Shown here piece after piece: positions 16,374-24,199 of a stretch of 64,000 bases of DNA (position 1 is its first letter; each line of letters opens with the position of its first letter). Where the stretch lies: positions 35,797-99,796 of the forward strand of contig JAYWAL010000041.1 of assembly GCA_043782485.1 (NCBI GenBank), read 5' to 3'. Position numbers and translations under genes: made by a program. This DNA is from JANXUC01 sp043782485 (GTDB lineage Bacteria; Acidobacteriota; Terriglobia; Terriglobales; Acidobacteriaceae). The notes under the pieces are model-generated. The model was not told where the DNA came from. It did no database searches and was given only the letters and a program-made list of their open reading frames with translations.

Positions 16374-17747
16374 CTACCCTCCAACAATCTCCAACAACCT
16401 CACAATCGACTCGATCCCCCGATGAAAATTAGCAATATGGAACTTCTCATTCGGAGCGTGAAGATTGTCGTCCGGCAAGCCGAATCCCATCATGAGGGTA
16501 GGCAGCTTCAAAACGTTCTGGAAATCGCCCACAATCGGAATCGATCCTCCCGACCGGATGAACACGGTATCTTTCTTGAAAATCTCGTGCATCGCCGCCG
16601 TAGCCGCCTTCACGTAGGGATTATCCGTCCCCACCACGCAGGCTGCGCCTTTGCTGTGAATTTTGATCTTCACGTCCACGCCCTTGGGCGTCAGCTTCTG
16701 CACGAACTTGGTGTACTTGCGCACGATGTCGTCCGGATTCATGTTGGGCACCAGTCGCATTGAGACTTTCGCAGACGCGCGAGCCGGAATCACAGTCTTT
16801 GCTCCTCCGCCGGTGAAGCCTCCCGGCATGCCGTGGACTTCGAGCGTGGGACGCGCCCAGGTCCGATACAGCACCGAATACCCCGGCTCGCCGGTTAAAA
16901 CCTTGGACCCTACTTCCGTCTTGCGGAAGTGCTCTTCCTTGAACGGCAACTTCTTCCAGGCCGCCAACTCCGCCTTCGACGGAGCCTTCACATGCTGATA
17001 AAACCCAGGAATCAGAATCTTGCCTTTCGCGTCCTTCAATTTGCTGATGATCTCAATCAAGGCAAACAAAGGATTCGGCGCAGCCCCGCCATACATTCCC
17101 GAATGCAGATCGGTCTTCGCCCCGGTGCATTCCAGTTCCGTATAAACCAGCCCGCGCAACCCAACGCACAACGTAGGCAAATTCGGGGCAAACAATTCCG
17201 TATCGCTCACGAGGGCAAAATCCGCCTTCAGCTTCTTGCCTTCCTTGCGAATGAACGCAGCAATCGATTCGCCGCCAATTTCCTCTTCGCCCTCAATGAT
17301 GACCTTGACGTTGATCGGCAACTTCCCGCCATGCCCGCGCATGAGCGATTCAAAGGCCTTCAACTGCATCCAAAGCTGCCCCTTGTCGTCGACCGCCCCG
17401 CGCGCATAAATATTCCCGTTGCGCTCAGTAGGCTCAAACGGCGGCGAGATCCATTCATCCAGAGGATCAGGCGGCTGCACATCATAGTGCGCATAGCAAA
17501 GCACGGTAGGCTTGCCCGCCGCGTGCATCCAATCCGCATAAATCAACGGATGCCCCGAAGTTGGAATGACCTCAACATTCTCAAACCCAATCCGCCGCAG
17601 ATCCTCGGCAACAAACTCAGCCGCCCGCTTCACATCCCCCTTGTGCGACTCCAACGTGCTAACCGATGGAATCCGCAGCAAATCCTTCAACTCCCCCAAA
17701 AACCTAGCCTGATTCTGACGAGCATACTCCACCGCCGTCGATGCCAT
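16374..17747 (-). CDS. M20-family dipeptidase (CNDP/carnosinase-like)
   Basis: A cytosolic di-zinc peptidase of 457 residues that cleaves dipeptides. Metal and catalytic motifs are complete: YAHYDVQP (His87), GAVDDKGQ (Asp120), EGEEEIGGE (Glu154/155), VSDTE and a C-terminal His in LHAPNEKFH. The dimerisation lid lies in about 190-320. There is no signal peptide. ATG 17747 is preceded by GAGGGA. It is monocistronic between the toxin-antitoxin relics and the tRNA gene. Confidence 0.93.
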   Translation of the reverse strand: MASTAVEYARQNQARFLGELKDLLRIPSVSTLESHKGDVKRAAEFVAEDLRRIGFENVEVIPTSGHPLIYADWMHAAGKPTVLCYAHYDVQPPDPLDEWISPPFEPTERNGNIYARGAVDDKGQLWMQLKAFESLMRGHGGKLPINVKVIIEGEEEIGGESIAAFIRKEGKKLKADFALVSDTELFAPNLPTLCVGLRGLVYTELECTGAKTDLHSGMYGGAAPNPLFALIEIISKLKDAKGKILIPGFYQHVKAPSKAELAAWKKLPFKEEHFRKTEVGSKVLTGEPGYSVLYRTWARPTLEVHGMPGGFTGGGAKTVIPARASAKVSMRLVPNMNPDDIVRKYTKFVQKLTPKGVDVKIKIHSKGAACVVGTDNPYVKAATAAMHEIFKKDTVFIRSGGSIPIVGDFQNVLKLPTLMMGFGLPDDNLHAPNEKFHIANFHRGIESIVRLLEIVGG

Positions 17748-17825
17748 AATCCCTCATTCCAGATGAATTGAACGCCCCGCCATTCTAGATCACCCAATGC
17801 TACAATAACGACGACCCCTGTCCGA

Positions 17826-17900
17826 GCGGGAGTAGCTCAATGGTAGAGCATCAGCTTCCCAAGCTGAGGGTTGCGGGTTCGATCCCCGTCTCCCGCTCCA
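17826..17900 (+). tRNA. tRNA-Gly, anticodon CCC
   Basis: 75 bases including an encoded CCA. The acceptor GCGGGAG pairs with CTCCCGC. The D-arm is GCTCAATGGTAGAGC, the anticodon arm TCAGC-TTCCCAA-GCTGA with CCC at positions 34-36, and the T-arm GCGGGTTCGATCCCCGT. It reads GGG codons. An imperfect GCTCCGC/GCGGAGC inverted repeat at 17947-17992 follows. Confidence 0.96.
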
Positions 17901-18101
17901 GTTTTCTGTGCGGCCTCAACGAGCGCAATGTTCGTGCGACGGAGATGCTCCGCTTTTGGTGTGTTGGTAGGCACACGGCGTGGGGGCGGAGCCACGGTTT
18001 CTGACCTGCCTTAAATCTGTAAGACTCTTGTAATCAATGATTTAGCGTTTGGGGAGAGGTGTGCCTCCAGGTATGGTGTGGGCCATTCTTGGAGGGTTTT
18101 T

Positions 18102-18695
18102 ATGAGGGGTTTCGGGTGGATGGGGTTGGGGGTTGGGTTGTTTGTTGGGGCGGTGAGTTTGGCGATGGTGTGGGTGTGGATGCATCCCGTAGGCGCGCCG
18201 GAAGCGATGGAGTGGGCTGCGGTGCAGCCGGAGGGCGCACTGAGCAAGGCGGTTGTATCGCATACGGAACACGCTGTTGGGAAGGTGCGGCGGGTGGTGG
18301 TTAGCATTCCGGAGCGGAAATTGGTGTTGGTGGCGGATGGGCGGGTGGTGAAGGTTTGGCGGGTGGCGGTGGGGGCGAGGGTGAGTCCAAGTCCGCGGGG
18401 GGCGTTTCGGATTGTGACGCGGATTCCGGAGGCCACTTATTATCACGCTGGGGTGGTGATTCCGGCTGGGGAACAGAGTCCGATTGGGACGCGGTGGATT
18501 GGGCTGGATGAGGCGGGGTATGGGATCCATGGGACGAACGCTCCTGGGTCGATTGGGAAGGCGGCGTCGCATGGGTGTATTCGGATGAGGAATCGGGATG
18601 CGGAGGAGTTGTTTGAGTTGGTGAGGGTGGGGGACGAGGTGGAGATTGGGGATGGGGGGGTGGAGGAGTTGGTGGGTAGGGAAGCGGGGATTTAG
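18102..18695 (+). CDS. L,D-transpeptidase (YkuD domain)
   Basis: A cell-wall cross-linking or lipoprotein-attaching enzyme of 197 residues. An N-terminal membrane anchor (about residues 5-28) is followed by the YkuD catalytic domain from about residue 68. It ends in the signature HGTNAPGSIGKAASHGCIRM, with the catalytic His and Cys. GGAGGG lies six bases before ATG 18102; an upstream GTG at 18078 lacks this. This region is strongly GT-skewed on the plus strand, like the genes up to 27.3 kb. Confidence 0.92.
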   Translation: MRGFGWMGLGVGLFVGAVSLAMVWVWMHPVGAPEAMEWAAVQPEGALSKAVVSHTEHAVGKVRRVVVSIPERKLVLVADGRVVKVWRVAVGARVSPSPRGAFRIVTRIPEATYYHAGVVIPAGEQSPIGTRWIGLDEAGYGIHGTNAPGSIGKAASHGCIRMRNRDAEELFELVRVGDEVEIGDGGVEELVGREAGI

Positions 18696-18701
18696 GGAAT
18701 T

Positions 18702-18790
18702 CCCCGCCCTGTCGCAAAGAACGCGACAAGGACGGGGCACCCGGGGCGCGGGTGGGGCAGGGGTCCCTTCGCATGGCTCAGGATGACAGA
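18702..18790. repeat. Family B hairpin plus a family C-like fragment
   Basis: CCCCGCCCTGTCGC pairs with GCGACAAGGACGGGG (18702-18737). It continues into GGCAGGGGTCCCTTCGCATGGCTCAGGATGACA, which recurs in altered form near 20630-20715 and, inverted, near 11090-11145. Being right after the transpeptidase stop, it could terminate that gene. Confidence 0.75.
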
Positions 18791-18830
18791 GCATTTTAGG
18801 TTGAGATTTTTGGAAATGGGGGAGGGCGTT

Positions 18831-18980
18831 ATGGAGACGGTGTTGAAGTGCCTGGTGGTTGGGGGTGGGTTGTTGTTTTCGTTTGCGGTGGCGATTTTGA
18901 TTGAGGAAATTTTGTTTGGGCAGATTTTTCGGATGGTGTTTGGGAACAGAGTTGCGGGAGCGAATGTGGAACCGAGGTAG
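18831..18980 (+). CDS. Small membrane protein
   Basis: 49 residues with one transmembrane helix (about 5-28: LKCLVVGGGLLFSFAVAILI), then ILFGQIFRMVFGN. A strong GGAGGG site six bases before ATG 18831 favours this start over an in-frame ATG at 18783. It lies 71 bases upstream of the SPFH gene and may be co-transcribed with it. No family recognised. Confidence 0.6.
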   Translation: METVLKCLVVGGGLLFSFAVAILIEEILFGQIFRMVFGNRVAGANVEPR

Positions 18981-19051
18981 ATTGCTGGCGGACGGCCGAG
19001 GGCGGCCGTCCCCACGAAAATCTTTTGTGATTGAGGATAAGGAGAGCTGAC

Positions 19052-20353
19052 ATGCTGTATCTGAAGTACATCTTGGAACTGGTTGGTGGCTTGCTGATGG
19101 TGGGAGCTGCTGGGTTGTTGGGATATGAGTCTTACTTGATGGTGGAGTTTCGGCGGAAGATGATGTTGCCGGAGGAGGCGCGGGTTGGGTTGCGTCGTCC
19201 GGTGTCTAACTGGAAGAGGGGGCTTGGGCTGGCTGGGGTGGCGGTACTGCCTTTGATTTTGGCGCAGGGGATTGTGGTGGTGCCGAGTGGGATGGCTGGG
19301 GTGAGGGTGTCGCAGACGGATGGGACTTTACCGGGGACTCTGTATTCGGGGGCGCACTTTGTTACTCCGTTGGTGGATCGGGTGGAGTTGTTCAATACGA
19401 GGGACCAGCTGTTTACGACTGGGGTGACGGAGGGCGCGAAGAACGCCAAAGGCGAATTCCTGCGGGTGCAGGCCAAGGAAGGGTTAAACCTGGGGCTGGC
19501 GATCACCGTGCGGTACCGGATTGACGCGAAGAAGCTGGACTATGTGCAGGCGAATTTGCCGCAGCCGGTGGAGAAGGAGATTGTGCCAGCGGTGGTGGCG
19601 ACGGTTTGGCGGGAGATTATTCCCACTTATACGGTGAGGGATGTTTTTTCGGCGAAACGGGAAGAAGTGCGGAAGAAGGCGTCGGACCAGATTACGGCGC
19701 GGCTGGCGCAGGATGGCATTGTGGTGAAAGAGGTGATGTTGCGAGATGTGGATTTGCCGGAGGAGTATGCCAAGGGCCTGGAAACGATGCTGTTGAAAGA
19801 GCAAGAAAATGACCGCATGGGCGTGGAGACGGAGCTGCATCAGAAGCAGGTGAAGATATCTGAATATGATGCGGAGGCGGCGAAGGTGGGGCAGGTGAAG
19901 CAGGCAGAGGGCGCGGCGGCGATACGGGTATTGCAGGCGAAGGGGGAATCGGACGCGATGCAGTATTTGCTGCCTTTGAAGGAGAAGCAGATTCAGCAGT
20001 CGCGGTTGGAGGCGGAGGCGCATAAGGAGACTACGGTGAAAGACGCTGAGGCTCAGGCGGAGGCCAAAGTGATTGACAGTAAGGCGGAGATGGAGCGGCG
20101 GAATCTGCTATCGCAGGCGGAGGCGCAGAGGATTCGGGTTACGGCCGTGGCGGATGCGGAGCGGATGAAGAGTGAGGCGATTGTGTTGAAAGAGAATCCG
20201 CTGTTGATTAACAAGATTATTGCGGAGAGGTTGTCGGACAAGTTGCAGATCATGATGGTTCCGGCGGATGGGAAATTCTTTTTTACGAATGATGTGATGA
20301 AGAGCATGTCGGCGGGGAGGGTGGCGCAGGCGGAGGAGGCGGAGAGCAAGTGA
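19052..20353 (+). CDS. SPFH/Band 7 membrane protein (prohibitin-like)
   Basis: 433 residues. Two N-terminal hydrophobic segments (about 5-28 and 55-75) anchor an SPFH/Band 7 domain (about 75-270), starting VVVPSGMAGVRVSQ and including PVEKEIVPAVVATVWREII. A long alanine/glutamate-rich coiled coil (about 260-400) then drives ring assembly. Prohibitin-like proteins form large rings that scaffold membrane proteases and lipid domains. AAGGAGAG precedes ATG 19052. The usual NfeD or FtsH partners are not adjacent. Confidence 0.9.
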   Translation: MLYLKYILELVGGLLMVGAAGLLGYESYLMVEFRRKMMLPEEARVGLRRPVSNWKRGLGLAGVAVLPLILAQGIVVVPSGMAGVRVSQTDGTLPGTLYSGAHFVTPLVDRVELFNTRDQLFTTGVTEGAKNAKGEFLRVQAKEGLNLGLAITVRYRIDAKKLDYVQANLPQPVEKEIVPAVVATVWREIIPTYTVRDVFSAKREEVRKKASDQITARLAQDGIVVKEVMLRDVDLPEEYAKGLETMLLKEQENDRMGVETELHQKQVKISEYDAEAAKVGQVKQAEGAAAIRVLQAKGESDAMQYLLPLKEKQIQQSRLEAEAHKETTVKDAEAQAEAKVIDSKAEMERRNLLSQAEAQRIRVTAVADAERMKSEAIVLKENPLLINKIIAERLSDKLQIMMVPADGKFFFTNDVMKSMSAGRVAQAEEAESK

Positions 20354-20725
20354 GAAGGCTATTTTCAAGGCTGTCATTCCGGGGATCCTTTGCGCTCGAA
20401 TCGTCCTGAGGTTGCCAGCCTTTTTGTTAGGTCGCATCGTCGCAAGAAAGCTGGAAAGTGTCGGGTGCTTTTAGCACCCTGGGGATTCCTCGCTTCGCTT
20501 CGGAATGACAATTTAGACGAGCTGGTTAGATTGCAGAGATAGGATTGCAGAGGTCAAAAGCCCCGCCCTGTCGCTGACGCGACAAGGACGGGGCACCCCG
20601 GTTACGGTTGAGCGAATTGGTGAGGCAGGGGTCCCCTTCGACAGGCTCAGGGCAGGCTCTCGACTACGCAGATGCTTGGCTGCGCGAAGCATCTGCTCCG
20701 GTCGGAATGACAACGCTTTTAACTT
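20354..20725. other. Spacer made of repeats C and B
   Basis: Contains the MITE-like element at 20372-20510, a family B hairpin at 20561-20599 and a further family C-like stretch to about 20713. No gene seen. Confidence 0.75.
20372..20510. mobile_element. Family C MITE-like element
   Basis: 139 bp bounded by perfect 10-bp inverted ends TGTCATTCCG / CGGAATGACA, without coding capacity. It has an internal GGGTGCTTTTAGCACCC hairpin. A diverged ~150-bp relative is at 46307-46458. No target duplication is evident. Confidence 0.65.
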
Positions 20726-20971
20726 CTAGTGGATGAGGATGAAATAGAACGCCACGAAGTAGGTGAGGCAGGCGAGGCCGAAGAGCCAGTCTTGTTTGGT
20801 TTTTGGCCACCAGATCCAGAGCATGACGGCCAGGAACATGGCGTGGGGTAGACCGATCACTAGCTGGAGCCATAGGGGCCAGTGGTCGAATTTGGTCATA
20901 TTGTGAGAGTAAACCATGGGAACCAGGATGATGAAAAGGTTGGGGAGGGGCGGGGGATATAATTTGGACAC
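20726..20971 (-). CDS. Small hydrophobic membrane protein
   Basis: Up to 81 residues. The reliable part is MTKFDHWPLWLQLVIGLPHA onward, with two helices ending FVAFYFILIH. Starts at GTG 20971, ATG 20917 and ATG 20899 are all possible; none has a clear ribosome site. Acidobacteria often carry such Trp-rich two-helix proteins, but I cannot name a family. Confidence 0.5.
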   Translation of the reverse strand: MSKLYPPPLPNLFIILVPMVYSHNMTKFDHWPLWLQLVIGLPHAMFLAVMLWIWWPKTKQDWLFGLACLTYFVAFYFILIH

Positions 20972-21335
20972 TCCCTGGATGATGGATTATTTTGGGCGCG
21001 TTGAGACCTTACCTCGGGGGCTAAAGCCCCCTGTTTTTATTGAGTTGGAACGCGGCGCTGAAGCGCCACTCTACCGTGATTGGCGAACGATAAGAGTTCT
21101 GAGGGGATTGGTCCATATTTCTGTGAGTTGGCTTAACAGGTTTGTGATCCACAAGCCTGAAAGCAGATTGCTCCCGTTGGTGGGAATGACAAACTTTTCT
21201 CTGGACGACCTGTTCTCAAGTTGGCTTCCCTATTCCCGCCGTTGCAGAGTGCGCAAGGACGGGGCACCCCTTGTCTGTGAGTGGCAAGAGAGAGCAAAGG
21301 CTCGGCTGAGATGTAGATTGCTCCCGTTGGTGGGA
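20972..21335. other. Repeat-rich leader before the secreted-protein gene
   Basis: Contains family A units (GGGGGCTAAAGCCCCC at about 21015 and GGCGCTGAAGCGCC at about 21055), TTGGTGGGAATGACA fragments twice (21177-21191, 21327-21341) and a family B hairpin (21235-21270). The frame is open through all of it up to 20916, which makes the next gene look longer than it is. Confidence 0.65.
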
Positions 21336-22538
21336 ATGACAAGATTTGTTTTTGGGGCGATGTTGATTTTCGTGTTTGCGGGGTCGGCTGGCGCGGCGTC
21401 GCCGTGGGGGGAGCCGGGGCGGGACTTGGCGAGGAAGATTGCGGAGATTACCGGGCCTGGAGCGGTGGCGGTGGAGGTGGGGAACCGGTCGTCGTTGAGT
21501 AAGGGCGATGTGGCGGCGGTGAAGGTGGTGGTGGAAACGGAACTGGCTGCAAGTGGGGTGCATTTGGCCGGGCGTGACCAAGCGGCGGCGGTGGTGGTGG
21601 TTACGCTTGCGGAAAATGTAAGGGAGTATGTTTGGGTGGCGGAAATTGTGGTGGGAAAGAATGAGAAGGCTGTGGTGATGGTGGCGGTGGCGCGACCGGA
21701 GGCTGGAGCGGTGCAGGCATCCGGGAGTGGCGTGGTGATGCGGAAGCAACTGCTGTGGACGCAGGAAGAGGCGATTTTGGATGTGGCCGCGCTGGATGCT
21801 CCTGACAAGAACTCCGGGACACATATGGCTGTGCTAGATGGAGCGAAGGTAACGCTGTTGCATTTCGAGAAAGGGAAGTGGTTGAAGGACCAGGAGTTGC
21901 CGGTAGGGCATGAGCAGGCTTGGCCGAGGGATTTGCGGGGGCGGTTGGTGGTGGGGAAGGATCATTTGCTGGATGTGTACTTGCCGGGGGTGGTTTGTAC
22001 GACTGTGCAGCATGGTGGTTTGGCGCTGGAGTGTGCGGCGAATGATGAGGCGTGGCCGATTGAGGGTGGGTTGCGGGCAGGGTTTGATGCGAAGCGAAAT
22101 TATTTTACTGGCGTGATTTCGCCGGGGCTGGGAAGGATTGAGTCGGTGCCGGCGTTTTATTCGGCGGTGGCGTTGCCTCGCGAGAAGTACATATTGTGGG
22201 TGTTTGCGGCGACGGATGGAACGGTTCATGCGGTGGATGGGATGACGGACCAGGTGTGGCGTGGAGTGCCGTGGGGGAGCGACATTGCGGCGGTTCACAC
22301 GGGGTGTGGTAGTGGGTGGCAGGTGGTGGCGGCGGGGAAGGCGGATACGGGGAAGGATGAATTGACGGTTTATGATGTTCCGGATCGTGAACCTTTGGCG
22401 ATGAGCGCGGGATTGAGTTTTCCGGGGAGGATAACGGCGTTGTGGGGTGGGGGTCTTCAGGAGGCGTTGGCGGTGGTGCGGAATGGAGAGGCTGGGCGGT
22501 ATGAGGCTTACAGGGTTACATTTGCTTGCGGCGAGTAG
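21336..22538 (+). CDS. Secreted protein of unknown function
   Basis: 400 residues. A signal peptide (MTRFVFGAMLIFVFAGSAGA) is followed at about residues 30-130 by an alpha/beta region (LARKIAEITGPGAVAVEVGN ... TELAASGVHLAGRDQAAAVV) that resembles, weakly, the FlgO/CsgG-type periplasmic domains. The remainder is beta-rich and could be a propeller (VLDGAKVTLLHFEKGKWL ... AVDGMTDQVWRGVPWGSD). It is the first gene of a run with the solute-binding protein, histidine kinase and NtrC-like regulator, so it may feed that sensor. The start was chosen at the signal peptide; everything upstream in frame is repeat DNA. Confidence 0.65.
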   Translation: MTRFVFGAMLIFVFAGSAGAASPWGEPGRDLARKIAEITGPGAVAVEVGNRSSLSKGDVAAVKVVVETELAASGVHLAGRDQAAAVVVVTLAENVREYVWVAEIVVGKNEKAVVMVAVARPEAGAVQASGSGVVMRKQLLWTQEEAILDVAALDAPDKNSGTHMAVLDGAKVTLLHFEKGKWLKDQELPVGHEQAWPRDLRGRLVVGKDHLLDVYLPGVVCTTVQHGGLALECAANDEAWPIEGGLRAGFDAKRNYFTGVISPGLGRIESVPAFYSAVALPREKYILWVFAATDGTVHAVDGMTDQVWRGVPWGSDIAAVHTGCGSGWQVVAAGKADTGKDELTVYDVPDREPLAMSAGLSFPGRITALWGGGLQEALAVVRNGEAGRYEAYRVTFACGE

Positions 22539-22761
22539 TTGTGAGGAGGGGACGGCCGAGGATGGTCGTCCCGATGCAAACCTAGCCTCAGCGGCTGAAG
22601 CCGCAGAGCTTAGGGATGGATATCGCAGCGCTGAAGCGCTGCGGCGCCCAAAAGCGGAGTGCTGTCCGAGAGTGGACTGCTGCCCGAGAGTGGAATATCG
22701 CCCGAGAGTAATTCACAAAAATGCCGCCCAAAGAAGGCTATTGAAGCTGGCCGAGGGAAAC
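22539..22761. repeat. Repeats between the secreted protein and binding-protein genes
   Basis: Family A units (GCGGCTGAAGCCGC, GCAGCGCTGAAGCGCTGC at about 22590-22643) are followed by an 18-bp repeat in three copies (22661-22714) built on CCGAGAGT. Because repeats of this sort normally lie between transcripts, they may separate or regulate the two genes. Confidence 0.75.
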
Positions 22762-24114
22762 ATGGAATCCGTTTTTAGATGGATGGTTGTGACGTTAGCT
22801 CTGGCAGCACTGCCGGCGTGGGCTGGGGTGAGGCCGCGCTATGGGGGGACGTTGCGGGTGGCGATGGCGGGGTCGTTGGTTTCGCTGGACCCGGCCGAGC
22901 CTAGTGCTCCTAATTCTGGGGATGCGGTGGCGCGGGCGCGGATTACGCCGCTTTTGTTTGACACGCTGGTGCGGGTGGATGCCGAGGGGCGTGGGCATCC
23001 GCGGTTGGCGGTGGCGTGGCAGGCGGATCGGTCCTTCCAAAGGTGGCAGTTCTGGTTACGGCCCGGAGTTCGTTTTAGTGATGGAACACCCCTGACGGCA
23101 GCGGCTGTGGTGGAGGCGCTGGGCGGGCACGCGGAATGGAAGGCGCGGGTGGACGGCGAGTTGGTGGTGATTGAGAGTGATGCGGCGCGGCCTGGATTGC
23201 TGGCGGAGCTGGCGTTGGCGCGGAATGCGGTGGTGCGACGAACGGCGGGATTGGTGGGGACTGGGCCATTTGTAGTGAAGACGTTTGTGGCGGGGAAGTC
23301 GCTGGATTTGGCGGCAAAGGACGGGTCGTGGGGTGGAAGGCCATTTCTGGATGCGGTACAGATTGAGTTCGGAAAGCCAACGCGGGAGCAGATGACTGCA
23401 TTGCAATTGGGGAAAGTGGACTTGATTGAGGTAGGGGCGGAGCAGATTGGGAAAGTGGAGAGCGAGGGCAGGAAAGCGCAGATTTCATTGCCGGTGGAGC
23501 TGGTGGCGCTGGTTGGGGGATCGGCGAATGTGCGGCAGGCTTTGTCTTTGGCGGTGGACCGGAAGGCAATTCAGAGTGTGTTGCTGCGGGGCGGGAGTGA
23601 GGCGACTGGGGGAGTGCTGCCGGAATGGATGTGTGGGACTGGGGTTCTGTTTCCGGTACAAGTGGATTTGGGCAGGGGTTTGGTTGGGGTTGGTAAGAGC
23701 GGGCGGGCGGGGGCGCCAGCCCCTACGCGAGCTTTGACTCTGTCTTACGAGGCGGGGGATGGTTTGGCCAGGTTGCTGGCGGAAAGAGTGGCGTTGAACG
23801 CGCGGGAAGTTGGGTTGACGGTGCAGGTGGTGGCGAGCGGCGGGGAGTTGCGGCTGATGCGGATTCCGTTGGGGTCTGGGGATGCTGGCGTGGCGTTGGG
23901 GGAAGTGGGACGGGTGGTTGGGGTGAAGGTGGCGGCGGGGTTGCGCGCGCCGGGGGAGATTTATCTGGCGGAGAAGAAATTGATGGAGGAGGGGGCGGTG
24001 GTGCCTCTGTTTCATCTTCCTTCGGCTTCGTTGACCGGGGAACGGGTGCGCGGCTTTTCGGCGGACAAGTTGGGTTGGTGGGGGTTGGAGGAGGGGTGGG
24101 TGGAAGGGAATTGA
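22762..24114 (+). CDS. Family 5 (OppA/DppA-type) solute-binding protein, orphan
   Basis: 450 residues with a signal peptide (MESVFRWMVVTLALAALPAWA). The SBP_bac_5 opening is clear: RPRYGGTLRVAMAGSLVSLD, FDTLVRVDAEGRGHPRLAVAW, WLRPGVRFSDGTPLTAAAVV. Later blocks (VRQALSLAVDRKAI) fit as well. It is shorter than the usual 500-600 residues, and no ABC permease or ATPase genes are near. Family members bind oligopeptides, nickel or sugars; an orphan one beside a histidine kinase suggests a sensor role. Near residue 315 the text SGRAGAPAPTRA is encoded by a GGGGGCGCCAGCCCC palindrome like those in the spacers. ATG 22762 follows GAGGGA. Confidence 0.85.
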   Translation: MESVFRWMVVTLALAALPAWAGVRPRYGGTLRVAMAGSLVSLDPAEPSAPNSGDAVARARITPLLFDTLVRVDAEGRGHPRLAVAWQADRSFQRWQFWLRPGVRFSDGTPLTAAAVVEALGGHAEWKARVDGELVVIESDAARPGLLAELALARNAVVRRTAGLVGTGPFVVKTFVAGKSLDLAAKDGSWGGRPFLDAVQIEFGKPTREQMTALQLGKVDLIEVGAEQIGKVESEGRKAQISLPVELVALVGGSANVRQALSLAVDRKAIQSVLLRGGSEATGGVLPEWMCGTGVLFPVQVDLGRGLVGVGKSGRAGAPAPTRALTLSYEAGDGLARLLAERVALNAREVGLTVQVVASGGELRLMRIPLGSGDAGVALGEVGRVVGVKVAAGLRAPGEIYLAEKKLMEEGAVVPLFHLPSASLTGERVRGFSADKLGWWGLEEGWVEGN

Positions 24115-24153
24115 TCGGCCGTTTCGGGTTCATCGTTATCTGGAGGGGAAAAA

Positions 24154-24191
24154 CCCCCGCCCTGTCGCTTCGCGACAAGGACGGGGCACCC
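24154..24191. repeat. Family B hairpin between the binding-protein and kinase genes
   Basis: CCCCCGCCCTGTCGC / GCGACAAGGACGGGG with a TTC loop, the tightest copy in the window. It ends nine bases before the kinase ATG and could limit read-through or hide the ribosome site. Confidence 0.8.
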
Positions 24192-24199
24192 GGATATTT

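Noticed and set aside
17947..17992. Second tRNA after tRNA-Gly
   Set aside because: Only a GCTCCGC/GCGGAGC stem is present; no anticodon arm or T-loop.
20916..21335. N-terminal extension of the secreted-protein gene by 140 codons
   Set aside because: The extension is encoded by family A, B and C repeats, and a signal peptide starts at 21336.
22447..22761. N-terminal extension of the binding-protein gene by 105 codons
   Set aside because: It overlaps the upstream gene and repeats; the signal peptide and ribosome site are at 22762.
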